Of a stretch of 64,000 bases of DNA, positions 16,874 through 25,376 are shown in pieces. Source of the stretch: Streptomyces drozdowiczii. GTDB taxonomy: Bacteria; Actinomycetota; Actinomycetes; Streptomycetales; Streptomycetaceae. The position numbers and the translations under genes were made by a program. Each line of letters opens with the position of its first letter. The stretch's first letter is position 1. The DNA lies in contig NZ_CP098740.1 in assembly GCF_026167665.1 (NCBI RefSeq), positions 682,001 to 746,000 of the forward strand, written 5' to 3'. A model generated the notes under the pieces. It was not told where the DNA came from. It did not search any database and saw nothing but the letters and a program-made list of their open reading frames with translations.

Positions 16874-17830
16874 TCAGCCCTTGACGGCTCCGGTGAGCAC
16901 GCCCTTGGTGAAGTAGCGCTGGAGGAAGGGGTAGACGCAGAGGATCGGGACGACGGCGATCACCAGGACGGCCATCTGCACGGCCTGCTGCGGGGCGAGC
17001 ACTTCACCGGCGGACGCGGAGTCGAGGCTCTGGCCCTGGAGGACGTAGGTCCGCAGCACCATGGGCAGCGGCCACTTGTCGGAGTCGTTGAGGTACAGGA
17101 GCGAGTTGAAGAAGGCGTTCCAGTACGTCACCGCGTAGAAGAGGCTGATGACGGCGAGGACGGCCTTGGACAGCGGCAGGACGATGCGGACCAGGATGCG
17201 GAAGTCGCCGGCGCCGTCCACCTTCGCCGCGTCGTACAGCTCCTCCGGCAGGTTCATGAAGAAGGACCGCAGGACGACCAGGTTGAAGGCGCTGACCAGG
17301 GTGGGCATGACGAGCGCCGCGTAGGTGTCGTACAGGCCGAGGCCCTTGACCAGCAGGAAGTTCGGGATGATGCCGGCGTTGAACAGCATGGTGAACAGGG
17401 CCGTCATCAGGATGAAGCGGGAGCCGGTGACCTCGCGGCGGGAGAGCCCGTACGCCATGCCGACGGTGACGAGCAGACTGGCGAGGGTGCCGAACACGGT
17501 GATGCCTACGGAGACGATCAGGGCCCGGCTGACGACGCCCCCGGTGAAGATCGTGCGGTAGGCGTCGAGGGTGGGGTGGTCCGGCCACAGGACGAGGCCG
17601 GAGCTCTTGATGATGTCGGTCTGCGAGGCGAAGCTCGTCCCGATGACGCCGACGAGCGGATACGCGACGGCGAGGACGACCACGACGACGGCGACGGCCT
17701 TCGCGATCTGGCCGAGGCGGGTCGGGCGCTCCATCCACGGCGGACGGCCGTCGGACGTGCGTACGGGGACGGGCGGGGTCCCCGGCGCGGTGGTCCGGGC
17801 CGTGGCGCGGGTCTTCTCAGCGGTCAGCAC
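16874..17830 (-). CDS. ABC transporter permease, LplC/YtcP type
   Basis: A 318-residue MalG-like permease with six membrane segments, starting around AVAVVVVVLAVAYPLVGVIG, and an EAA loop ELYDAAKVDGAGDFRILV. GTG 17830 overlaps the upstream permease gene by 14 bases, which implies translational coupling. The N-terminal 40 residues are a proline-rich cytoplasmic tail. It forms the importer with the LplB-type permease and the LplA-type lipoprotein; the ATPase is not encoded nearby. Confidence 0.88.
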   Translation of the reverse strand: MLTAEKTRATARTTAPGTPPVPVRTSDGRPPWMERPTRLGQIAKAVAVVVVVLAVAYPLVGVIGTSFASQTDIIKSSGLVLWPDHPTLDAYRTIFTGGVVSRALIVSVGITVFGTLASLLVTVGMAYGLSRREVTGSRFILMTALFTMLFNAGIIPNFLLVKGLGLYDTYAALVMPTLVSAFNLVVLRSFFMNLPEELYDAAKVDGAGDFRILVRIVLPLSKAVLAVISLFYAVTYWNAFFNSLLYLNDSDKWPLPMVLRTYVLQGQSLDSASAGEVLAPQQAVQMAVLVIAVVPILCVYPFLQRYFTKGVLTGAVKG

Positions 17831-18839
17831 CGCGGTACACCCCTTCGTGGCCGAGTCGGTGGGCGAACTTGTTGGCGCCCAGCACGAGTGCGGTGCCGAT
17901 GACCGCCTTGACGAGTCCGACGGCGGCGGCGACGCCCCAGTCGTTGTCCTTGATGCCGTGGTAGTAGACGTAGGTGTCGAGCACCTCGCCGGCGTCCGGG
18001 CCGACCGCGTCGCGCTGGAGCAGGATCTGCTCGAAGCCCACGGAGAGGATCTGCCCGAGGTTGAGGATGAGCAGCAGGATGAGCACGGGCGCGATGCCCG
18101 GGAGCGTCACGTGCCACAGCCGTCGCCTGGGTCCCGCTCCGTCGATGGCGGCGGCCTCGTACTGCTGCCGGTCGATGTTGAGGAGGGCGGCGAGGATGAT
18201 GATCGTGCCCCAGCCGGCGTCCTTCCAGGCCACCTGGAGGGTGAGGAGCCAGGGGAAGGCGTCCGGGTCGCTCATCATGTCGTAGCGGGGCAGGCCCATG
18301 CCGCCGAGGACATCGGGCAGGACCCCGGCACCGCCCAGGATCTGCTGGAAGATCGAGACGATGATGACCCAGCCGATGAAGTGCGGCAGATAGACGACGC
18401 TCTGCACGAAGCGCCTGATGCGGTCGCTGGCGATGCTGTTGAGCAGCAGGGCCAGGGCGATGGGCACCGGGAAGAAGAACACCAGCTGGACGAGGGCGAT
18501 CTCCAGGGTGTTGAACGTCGCGCTCCAGAAGGCCGGTTCGCTGAACGCCGCGGAGAAGTTGGCGAAGCCCACCCAGACGCTGTGCATGTAGCCGAGGTAC
18601 GGCTGGTAGTCCTGGAACGCCACCACGTAACCGAGCAGCGGCACGTAGTGGAAGACGATGAAGTAGAGCAGGCCGGGCAGGGTGAGCAGCAGCATCACCC
18701 GGTCGCGTTTGAGTCGCTGTCCGAGTGTGAGCCGGTGCGGGGCGGCGAGGGCCGGGCCGGGCGGCGGGGCAGGCTCCTCGGCCTGCTTTCGCCGCGTTCG
18801 CCGCTTTTCGCGCGGCAGCGGGGGTGCTGTGTCAGCCAT
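17817..18839 (-). CDS. lplB: ABC transporter permease, LplB type
   Basis: A 340-residue permease with a charged N-terminal tail. The first membrane segment is around VMLLLTLPGLLYFIVFHYVPLLGY, and the EAA loop is YEAAAIDGAGPRRRLWHV. The motif VVYLPHFIGWVI is typical of LplB proteins. ATG 18839 with AGGACC upstream is preferred to an upstream GTG. It is the first gene of a five-gene minus-strand operon, and its promoter carries the LacI-type operator at 18892-18907. Confidence 0.88.
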   Translation of the reverse strand: MADTAPPLPREKRRTRRKQAEEPAPPPGPALAAPHRLTLGQRLKRDRVMLLLTLPGLLYFIVFHYVPLLGYVVAFQDYQPYLGYMHSVWVGFANFSAAFSEPAFWSATFNTLEIALVQLVFFFPVPIALALLLNSIASDRIRRFVQSVVYLPHFIGWVIIVSIFQQILGGAGVLPDVLGGMGLPRYDMMSDPDAFPWLLTLQVAWKDAGWGTIIILAALLNIDRQQYEAAAIDGAGPRRRLWHVTLPGIAPVLILLLILNLGQILSVGFEQILLQRDAVGPDAGEVLDTYVYYHGIKDNDWGVAAAVGLVKAVIGTALVLGANKFAHRLGHEGVYRGADR

Positions 18840-18888
18840 GGTGGGTCCTGTTCGGCTGGGTGGCGCGTGGTGTGCCTTCTGCGGCGGC

Positions 18889-18918
18889 AAGTTAGTAAGC
18901 GGTTAACCCGAGCGTCAA
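18889..18918 (-). promoter_or_regulatory. Promoter of the lpl operon with an embedded LacI-type operator
   Basis: On the minus strand TTGACG (18918-18913) and TAACTT (18894-18889) are separated by 18 bases. The spacer and -10 contain the operator GTTAACCGCTTACTAA (18907-18892), whose core AACCGCTT has the central CG typical of LacI sites. The promoter at 21421-21450 is almost the same, sharing CTCGG and AACCGCTTAC. Confidence 0.65.
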
Positions 18919-19023
18919 GAGATCCGGGCGAACGTCTTCATCAACCGTCGGCCTTCCGGGCCGATTACGGGCGGCAAATCTCAACAAAGTGGTGTCAGCT
19001 GCTCATTCGGGCCGGTCGCACGC

Positions 19024-19082
19024 TTGACGGTCGGCCGTGCACCTCCCTAGCGTGCCGGTCATTCGATAGAACACGATTACTA
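19024..19082 (+). promoter_or_regulatory. Promoter and putative operator of the hydroxyacid dehydrogenase gene
   Basis: TTGACG (19024-19029) and TAGCGT (19048-19053) are 18 bases apart, a good vegetative promoter. GAACACGATTACTA (19069-19082) lies just after the expected transcription start. Its right half (CG-N-TTACTA) matches the lpl operator. It is placed to block initiation or elongation. Confidence 0.5.
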
Positions 19083-19094
19083 TCCGGAGGCAGG

Positions 19095-20168
19095 GTGCGA
19101 ACCACCGAAGAGGCGCCGGCCCGTTCCGGTACCGAGGCAGCGGATCCGCCCCGGAGGCGGCCGCGCACGGTCCTGGTCATGAGCACGGGGCTGCTGGACG
19201 ACGTCTTCCCGCCCGCCGTCCGGTCGCGTCTCGAGGAGACCGCCGAACTGCTCGATCCGGCGGTGATCAGCGAGTTCGACTCCCCCGCCGCCGCCCGGGC
19301 GCTGGCCGACGCGGAGGTGCTGCTGACCGGCTGGGGGTGCCCGCCGGTGGACCCGGCGCTGCTGGACCGGGCACCCGCGCTGCGGGCCGTCGTGCACGCG
19401 GCGGGGACGGTGAAGACGTTTCTGTCACCGGCCGCCTTCGACCGTGGGATCCTCGTCTCGTCGGCCGCCGCGGCCAACGCCGTGCCGGTGGCCGAGTTCA
19501 CCCTCGCGGCGATCATCATGGGCGCCAAGCGGGTGTTCCCGCTCGCGGACCTCTACCGGGCCCGCCGCACCCACCGCACCGCCGCCGACCTGGACCGCCA
19601 CCACTGGCTCGGCACCCACGGTCTGACCGTGGGGGTGGTCGGCGCCTCCCGCATCGGCCGCCGCGTGATCGAGCTGCTGCGGACGGCGCTGGACGCGGAG
19701 GTCCTGCTGCACGACCCGTACGTGAGCGCCGCCGAGGCCGCCCTCCTCGGCGTGACCCCGGTCGATCTGGACACCCTCGTGGCGACGAGCGACGTGGTGT
19801 CCCTGCACGCCCCGGACACACCCGAGACCCGGAACATCATCGACGCCCGCCGGATCGGCCTGATGCGTCCCGGGACGCTGCTGGTCAACACCGCACGCGG
19901 GCCGCTCGTGGACACCGAGGCGCTCACCGGCCACCTGGTGAGCGGCCGGCTCGACGCGGTCCTCGACGTGACCGCGCCCGAGCCGCTGCCTCCCGGCCAC
20001 CCCCTGTGGGACCTGCCCAACGTGTTCCTGACCCCGCACCTGGCGGGCGCCCAGGGCAACGAGGTGGGCCGGCTCGGCGCGCTCGCCGTGGACGAGCTGG
20101 CGCGGTACGCCCGGGGCGAGCCGTTCGGGCACCCCGTGCACCGGGCCGACCTGGGGAGGATCGCGTGA
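19095..20168 (+). CDS. D-isomer-specific 2-hydroxyacid dehydrogenase family protein
   Basis: A 357-residue NAD-dependent dehydrogenase of the phosphoglycerate-dehydrogenase type. The nucleotide motif is GVVGASRIGRR. The catalytic set is Arg in NTARGPLVD, Glu in TAPEPLP and His in LTPHLAGA. Family members reduce 2-keto acids or oxidise D-2-hydroxy acids. In a polymer-utilisation locus it probably handles a sugar-acid intermediate. GTG 19095 follows GGAGG; an internal ATG at 19180 would remove only the disordered N terminus. It is the first gene of the plus-strand half of the locus, facing away from the lpl operon. Confidence 0.87.
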   Translation: MRTTEEAPARSGTEAADPPRRRPRTVLVMSTGLLDDVFPPAVRSRLEETAELLDPAVISEFDSPAAARALADAEVLLTGWGCPPVDPALLDRAPALRAVVHAAGTVKTFLSPAAFDRGILVSSAAAANAVPVAEFTLAAIIMGAKRVFPLADLYRARRTHRTAADLDRHHWLGTHGLTVGVVGASRIGRRVIELLRTALDAEVLLHDPYVSAAEAALLGVTPVDLDTLVATSDVVSLHAPDTPETRNIIDARRIGLMRPGTLLVNTARGPLVDTEALTGHLVSGRLDAVLDVTAPEPLPPGHPLWDLPNVFLTPHLAGAQGNEVGRLGALAVDELARYARGEPFGHPVHRADLGRIA

Positions 20169-20263
20169 CCGCCCCTCCGCGGCGGGCTCCGGGACCGGGG
20201 CGGAGACCGCCTGCCACGGCACTAGGCTCGTCGTCACACAACAGCCTTCAGGGGGTGAGCCGG

Positions 20264-21358
20264 ATGCGCCGGCAGAGCACGGCCGGGGACGGACAGCGGC
20301 GGGCGACGGTCACCGACGTCGCCCGGCGCGCGGGCGTCTCGACGGCCACCGTCTCTCGCGTCCTGAACCGCAACTACCCCGTCGCCGACGCGACCCGGGA
20401 GCGCGTCGAGTCCGCCATGCGGGAGCTGGGTTACGTGGTCAACGCGCACGCCCGCGCCCTGGCCGGCGTCTCCAACCGCACCGTGGGCATCATCGTCAAC
20501 GAGGTCATCGACCCCTTCTACGCGTACATCGCGCGCGGGGTCGAACGGGAGGCGGCGCTCGGCGGACGGCTCTGCCTGGTCTGCTGCACCCAGGGCGACC
20601 CGCAGCGCGAGCTGGCCTTCATCGACCTGATGCACGAGCGCCGGGCGGACGCGGTCGTGGTCGTCGGCGGCTCCATCGCGGACCGGGGCTACACCTCGGA
20701 GCTGGCTCGCCGGGCGCGCGAGCTGGACGCGGGCGGTTCGAAGCTGGTCCTGTGCGGCCGGCCCCCGCTCGGCGAGTCCGCGCCGACCGCCGCCGTGGAG
20801 TACGACAACGAGGGCGGCGCCTTCGCGATCACCGACCACCTGCTGATGCAGGGCCACGAGCGCATCCTCTACCTCGGCGGTCCGCCCAAGCTCTCCACCA
20901 CCCGCGACCGGCTCGCCGGGCACCGCCGCGCCCTGGAGCTGCGGGGTGTCCCGGTCGATCCCGAGCTGGCCCAGCCGGGCGCCTTCAGCCGCGGCTTCGG
21001 ATACCGGAGGATGGCCGAACTCCTGCGGGACGGGCCGGATTTCACCGCGGTGTTCGCGGCCAACGACATGGTGGCGGCGGGTGCCGCGCAGGCCCTGGAG
21101 GAGGCGGGCCTGCGGGTGCCCAAGGACGTCTCGCTGGTGGGGTACGACGACATCCCGGTCGCCCAGGAGCTGCGTCCCCGGCTGACCACCGTCCATGTGC
21201 CGCTGGAGGAGATGGGCCGCCAGGCGGTGCGGCTCGCCGTGTCCGGCGGGGACGAGGACGACTGGCGGGAGCCGACCAGCGGGGCGCTGCGGCTCGGCAC
21301 CCACATCGTGGTACGCGATTCCGTGGCGCCCCGGGCCGGCAGACCACTGCGCAAGTGA
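20264..21358 (+). CDS. LacI-family transcriptional regulator of the polymer-utilisation locus
   Basis: A 364-residue repressor-type protein. The HTH is TVTDVARRAGVSTATVSRVL (about 14-33), followed by a hinge and a sugar-sensing domain. ATG 20264 is preceded by AGGGGG at eight bases; GTG 20255 is an equally framed alternative. It lies between the hydroxyacid dehydrogenase and the M60/PL8 genes, and three promoters around it share the AACCGCTTAC-type operator. It is therefore the best candidate to bind that operator. The inducer is unknown, probably an imported oligosaccharide. Confidence 0.88.
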   Translation: MRRQSTAGDGQRRATVTDVARRAGVSTATVSRVLNRNYPVADATRERVESAMRELGYVVNAHARALAGVSNRTVGIIVNEVIDPFYAYIARGVEREAALGGRLCLVCCTQGDPQRELAFIDLMHERRADAVVVVGGSIADRGYTSELARRARELDAGGSKLVLCGRPPLGESAPTAAVEYDNEGGAFAITDHLLMQGHERILYLGGPPKLSTTRDRLAGHRRALELRGVPVDPELAQPGAFSRGFGYRRMAELLRDGPDFTAVFAANDMVAAGAAQALEEAGLRVPKDVSLVGYDDIPVAQELRPRLTTVHVPLEEMGRQAVRLAVSGGDEDDWREPTSGALRLGTHIVVRDSVAPRAGRPLRK

Positions 21359-21420
21359 CCGGTTACTTCCCGCCTGTCCGCAGTTGGCCATAGAAAATCA
21401 CAGTAACTTCCCGACTCCCC

Positions 21421-21450
21421 TTGCGGCTCGGCAGCAACCGCTTACATGCT
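21421..21450 (+). promoter_or_regulatory. Promoter of the M60/PL8/DUF2264 operon with LacI-type operator
   Basis: TTGCGG (21421-21426) and CATGCT (21445-21450) are 18 bases apart. The spacer holds AACCGCTTAC (21436-21445), identical over ten bases to the site in the lpl promoter and at nearly the same position. This supports control of both operons by one LacI protein. Confidence 0.55.
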
Positions 21451-21515
21451 GACCGGGCACCCCCACCGATCCGCACGCCTTCGCCCCTCGTTCATGACTG
21501 CAGGGAGAGTTCCGC

Positions 21516-22922
21516 ATGCGTAAGCACACCCCGTCCGTCGCCCCGGCCGCCTCCCCCACCACCGAGTCCGCCCCCGCAACCGCCTCCTTCGTGGGCCGCC
21601 GTGCCGTCCTCGGCGCGGCGGCGGGCGCGGGCGCCGCGACGGTCCTCGGCCTCAACGCCACCGCCGCCCACGCCCGGCCCGCGACCGGCCGGCCCGCCGC
21701 CCGCCCCGTCTCCGTGACCGTCACCGGACGCCCCGCCGCCGAGGCCGAACGGCTGCGGCTCGCCCAGGCGTTGCGCGGTTCGGAGTTCCAGCCGACCGGC
21801 CTGTACGTGCCCGCCGGCACCCCGCTCTCGCTGACCGTCCAGCCGCGCGACGGCCTCGTGCCCACGCTGTGGATCGGCGCCTGGGACTACTACGGCGAGA
21901 TCACCGAACCCCGCAGCTACCCGTTGACCGCCGGCGCCAACACGGTGACCGACCCGCACGGCGGCCCGGTCTACCTGACGCTCACCGGCGACGGCGAGCG
22001 GGCCGCCGTGCTCTTCCGATCCGGCGCGGTCCGCATGCCCGTCTTCACCCTGGGCCGGACCTGTGAGGCGGACTACCAGCACCAGCTCGACACCCTGACC
22101 GAGTCGCCGTGGGTGGAGCTGCACGCCCCGCACACGATCATGACGCTGACCCGCGAGGGCGCCCTGCTGTACCGCGACGAGGACCACGCGGCGCTGCTCC
22201 GGCTGGTCGAGACCATCGTCGACTCGCACGCCCGGATCAGCGGGCTCGACGGCTCGAAGCCGGTGCACCGGCGCAAGGCGGGGCCGTACCACTTCACGGA
22301 GGTCAGCAAGGTGCCCACCGGCGTCGGCGCCTACGCCACGCACGGCTACAACGGCTTCCCGCGCGCCTACCTGGACCGGGCCACCACCGTCGAGGGCCTG
22401 CGCACCCGGGGCTGGGGGCTCTACCACGAGCTCGGCCACCTCCATCAGCAGATGGCGTACAAGCCGGGCGGCCTCACCGAGGTCACCGTGAACATCTACT
22501 CGCTCGCCGCGCAGCGCACCCTGAAGCAGCCGTCGAACCTGCTCACGGTCGACCCGGCGACCGGTCAGACCGTGTTCCAGAGCTCGCGGGACAAGTTCGG
22601 GACGCCCGGTCTCACGTACGAGAAGTCCTTCGGGGCGTACGAGAAGCTGGTGCCGCTGCGCCAGCTGGAACTGGCCTTCGGGGAGGACTTCTGGCCGCGC
22701 CTGCACCAGCTGGTGCGCGAGGAGAACCCGCAGTCCGACTACACCGAGGACGCCAAGCGCTACCGGGCCCTGGCCACTTACTCCAGCCGGATCGCGGGAT
22801 ACGACCTGACGGACTTCTTCGTGGACACCTGGGCGTTCCCCATCGACGCCACGGGCCGCGCCGAACTCGCCGCGCTGAATCTCCCGCAGCCGCCCGTCGA
22901 CCCGAGCACGCTGTCCGACTGA
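21516..22922 (+). CDS. Secreted M60-like (enhancin-type) zinc metallopeptidase
   Basis: A 468-residue protein with a twin-arginine signal (GRRAVLGAAAGAGAA, about 28-42). The M60 gluzincin site is HELGH (304-308) with Glu322 as the third ligand, in the HEXXH-plus-E spacing of the family. M60 peptidases cut heavily glycosylated proteins such as mucins, often recognising the glycan. The upstream all-beta region (about 65-180) fits the usual N-terminal domain. ATG 21516 follows GGGAGAG. It is first in an operon with a PL8 lyase and a DUF2264 protein, which suggests attack on a glycoprotein or proteoglycan. Confidence 0.87.
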   Translation: MRKHTPSVAPAASPTTESAPATASFVGRRAVLGAAAGAGAATVLGLNATAAHARPATGRPAARPVSVTVTGRPAAEAERLRLAQALRGSEFQPTGLYVPAGTPLSLTVQPRDGLVPTLWIGAWDYYGEITEPRSYPLTAGANTVTDPHGGPVYLTLTGDGERAAVLFRSGAVRMPVFTLGRTCEADYQHQLDTLTESPWVELHAPHTIMTLTREGALLYRDEDHAALLRLVETIVDSHARISGLDGSKPVHRRKAGPYHFTEVSKVPTGVGAYATHGYNGFPRAYLDRATTVEGLRTRGWGLYHELGHLHQQMAYKPGGLTEVTVNIYSLAAQRTLKQPSNLLTVDPATGQTVFQSSRDKFGTPGLTYEKSFGAYEKLVPLRQLELAFGEDFWPRLHQLVREENPQSDYTEDAKRYRALATYSSRIAGYDLTDFFVDTWAFPIDATGRAELAALNLPQPPVDPSTLSD

Positions 22923-22951
22923 GACCGCGACGACAAGGAAAGGGAGTCATC

Positions 22952-25348
22952 ATGCACCTGAGCAGAAGGACCCTTCTCGCGGCGGGCGGCGCCACGGCGT
23001 CGGTGGTCCTGACAGCGGGCCCGGCCGGGACGGCGTGGGCGGGAGCGCGGGAGGAGGAGCCGATCAACGACTTCGAAGCACTTCTCGACCGGGCGCGGAC
23101 GCTGCTCACCGGAGGCGCGTTCGACCCGGCGGACCCGGACTTCGCCGCCGGTGTGGCCACCCTGGACGGCACCGCGGGCGCCCTCTGGGACAGCCTGGAC
23201 CGCAGCGCCGGGCGGACCGCCCTGTGGCCCGATCTCTCACCGCTCACCGACCCGGGCAACTTCGGCCAGAGCTATACGCGGCTCCGCACGATCGCCGTCG
23301 CATGGGCCACGCCCGGCACCGCGCTCTCCGGAAGCGACGAGACCGCCGAAGCGCTGGCCGGGGCGCTGCGGTTCGCGTACGACACGGCCTACCACCCCTC
23401 GGCCGCCGAGACCGGCAACTGGTGGTTCTGGGAGATCGGGGCGCCGCGCGCGCTGATGGACTGCTGCGTGCTGCTGCGCGCGCACCTGCCGGCCGCCGAT
23501 CTAGCGGACTACCTCGCGGTCGTCGACCGGTTCTGCCCCGACGCGGACCGCCGCACCAACTCCCCGACCCTGCCGGAGACCGGTGCCAACCGCACCGACA
23601 AGGCGGTGATCGTGGCGCTGCGCGGGCTGCTCGGCAAGGACGCGGACAAGGTGGCCTCGGCGCGCGACGCGCTCTCCGACGTACGCGACTCAGGCCGCAA
23701 CAGCCTGTTCCGCTATACGACTTCGGGTGACGGCTTCTACGAGGACGGTTCGTTCGTCCAGCACTCGGAGGTGGCGTACACCGGCTCCTACGGCACCGTC
23801 CTGCTCGGCGGCGCGGCCTGGCTGCTCTCGCTCCTGGCCGGCTCGGCATGGGCGGTGACCGACCCGAAGGTGTCGGTGATGTACGAGGCGGTGGAGCGGA
23901 GCTTCGTCCCGGTGGTCTTCGACGGGCTGATGATGGACGCGGTGCGCGGCCGCGCCATCTCCCGGGAGCGGGCGGGCGACCACCGGGACGGGGCGGCGGC
24001 CGTCGCCGCGATCCTGCTCCTGGCCACCGGCGCCCCCGCCGACCTGGCGGGCCGCTGGCGCTCGCTGGTCAAGGGCTGGCTGACCCGCAACCGCACCACC
24101 CCGTTCACCGCACTGGCCACCCTGCCCCAACTCGCCCTGGCGAAAGCGGTGCTGGCCGACCGCGCCATCCACCCCGCACCCCGCACCACGGGCAGTTTCG
24201 TCTTCGCCGACATGGACCGCGTCGTCCACCGCCGCCCCGGCTGGGCCTGCACCCTGTCGCTCTCCTCGAAGCGCATCTCCGCGTACGAGGCGGGCAACGG
24301 CGAGAACCTGCACGGCTGGTACACCGGCGACGGCATGACGTATCTCTACGACGGCGACGATCTCGGGCAGTACAACGACGGCTTCTGGCCGACCGTCGAT
24401 CCGTACCGCCTGCCGGGGACCACGGTCGACACCCGCCCGCGCGAGGACCTGGGCACCGGCGCCGGCACCTCCACCTACCGGCCGCCGAACGCGGTGGCGG
24501 GCGGTGCCGCGCTGGACGGCCGGTACGCCGCCGCCGCGATGGAGCTGATGGGCGCTCCGGGGTCCGGTCTGCGGGCCCGAAAGGCGTGGTTCCTGCTCGA
24601 CAACACGGTCGTGGCGCTCGGCGCGGGCATCACCTCGGGCGACGGCCGCCCGGTCGAGACGGTGATCGAGAACCGCAACCTGGGCGCGAACGGCCGCAAC
24701 CGGCTGCTGGTGGACGGGCTCCCCGGCCGTAACGGCGCTTACAGCCATGCCCGTTGGGCGCACATCGAGGGCGTCGGCGGGTATGTGCTGCCCGGCGGGG
24801 CCGCCCTGCGCACGCTGCGCGAGGAGCGCACCGGCACCTGGCGGGCCATCGACACGGGCGCGGACACCGGCGGCAGCACCGACCCGGTCACCCGCCGCTA
24901 CCTCACCCTCTGGCTCGACCACGGCAGCTCCCCCACCGACGCCGGGTACGCCTATGTGCTGCTGCCCGGCGCCTCGGCGGCGGCGACCGCCGTCTGGTCG
25001 GCGTCCCGGCCGGTGCGCGTCCTCGCCAACGACGCGACCGCGCAGGCGGTGGAGGACCGCAGGACCGGGCTCACCGCCGTGCACTTCTGGGCCGCCGGTA
25101 CGGCCGCGGGCATCACCGCCTCCGGTCCCGCGACGGTCCTGGTGCGGCGGCGCGGCTCCCGGGTCTCCGTGGCGGTCGCCGACCCGGGCCGCACCGGGAC
25201 CTCCGTCACGGTCGGCCTGCCGTTCTCCGTCCGCAAGGTGACCGAGGCCGACGACACCGTCGAACTCGCCCCGGGGCGGCACCCGTTGCTCACCGTCGCC
25301 GTCGGCGGCTCACGGGGTCACACCCACCGCGCCGAACTCGTCCAGTAA
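22952..25348 (+). CDS. Secreted polysaccharide lyase family 8 enzyme (hyaluronate/chondroitin/xanthan lyase type)
   Basis: A 798-residue protein with a Tat-like signal (SRRTLLAAGGATASVVL, ending AWA). The alpha/alpha toroid carries the PL8 signature NWWFWEIGAP (156-165), catalytic Asn213 in TGANRTD, and His271 and Tyr280 in VQHSEVAYTGSYG; the nine-residue His-Tyr spacing matches known hyaluronate lyases. Beta-sandwich domains fill the C-terminal half. PL8 enzymes cleave uronic-acid-containing polymers by beta-elimination. The exact substrate cannot be read from sequence. AAGGAAAGGGAG precedes the ATG. It lies 29 bases after the M60 gene and 28 before the DUF2264 gene, in one operon. Confidence 0.88.
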   Translation: MHLSRRTLLAAGGATASVVLTAGPAGTAWAGAREEEPINDFEALLDRARTLLTGGAFDPADPDFAAGVATLDGTAGALWDSLDRSAGRTALWPDLSPLTDPGNFGQSYTRLRTIAVAWATPGTALSGSDETAEALAGALRFAYDTAYHPSAAETGNWWFWEIGAPRALMDCCVLLRAHLPAADLADYLAVVDRFCPDADRRTNSPTLPETGANRTDKAVIVALRGLLGKDADKVASARDALSDVRDSGRNSLFRYTTSGDGFYEDGSFVQHSEVAYTGSYGTVLLGGAAWLLSLLAGSAWAVTDPKVSVMYEAVERSFVPVVFDGLMMDAVRGRAISRERAGDHRDGAAAVAAILLLATGAPADLAGRWRSLVKGWLTRNRTTPFTALATLPQLALAKAVLADRAIHPAPRTTGSFVFADMDRVVHRRPGWACTLSLSSKRISAYEAGNGENLHGWYTGDGMTYLYDGDDLGQYNDGFWPTVDPYRLPGTTVDTRPREDLGTGAGTSTYRPPNAVAGGAALDGRYAAAAMELMGAPGSGLRARKAWFLLDNTVVALGAGITSGDGRPVETVIENRNLGANGRNRLLVDGLPGRNGAYSHARWAHIEGVGGYVLPGGAALRTLREERTGTWRAIDTGADTGGSTDPVTRRYLTLWLDHGSSPTDAGYAYVLLPGASAAATAVWSASRPVRVLANDATAQAVEDRRTGLTAVHFWAAGTAAGITASGPATVLVRRRGSRVSVAVADPGRTGTSVTVGLPFSVRKVTEADDTVELAPGRHPLLTVAVGGSRGHTHRAELVQ

Positions 25349-25376
25349 CCCCGCACACACCAGGAGCACCGCCGTC

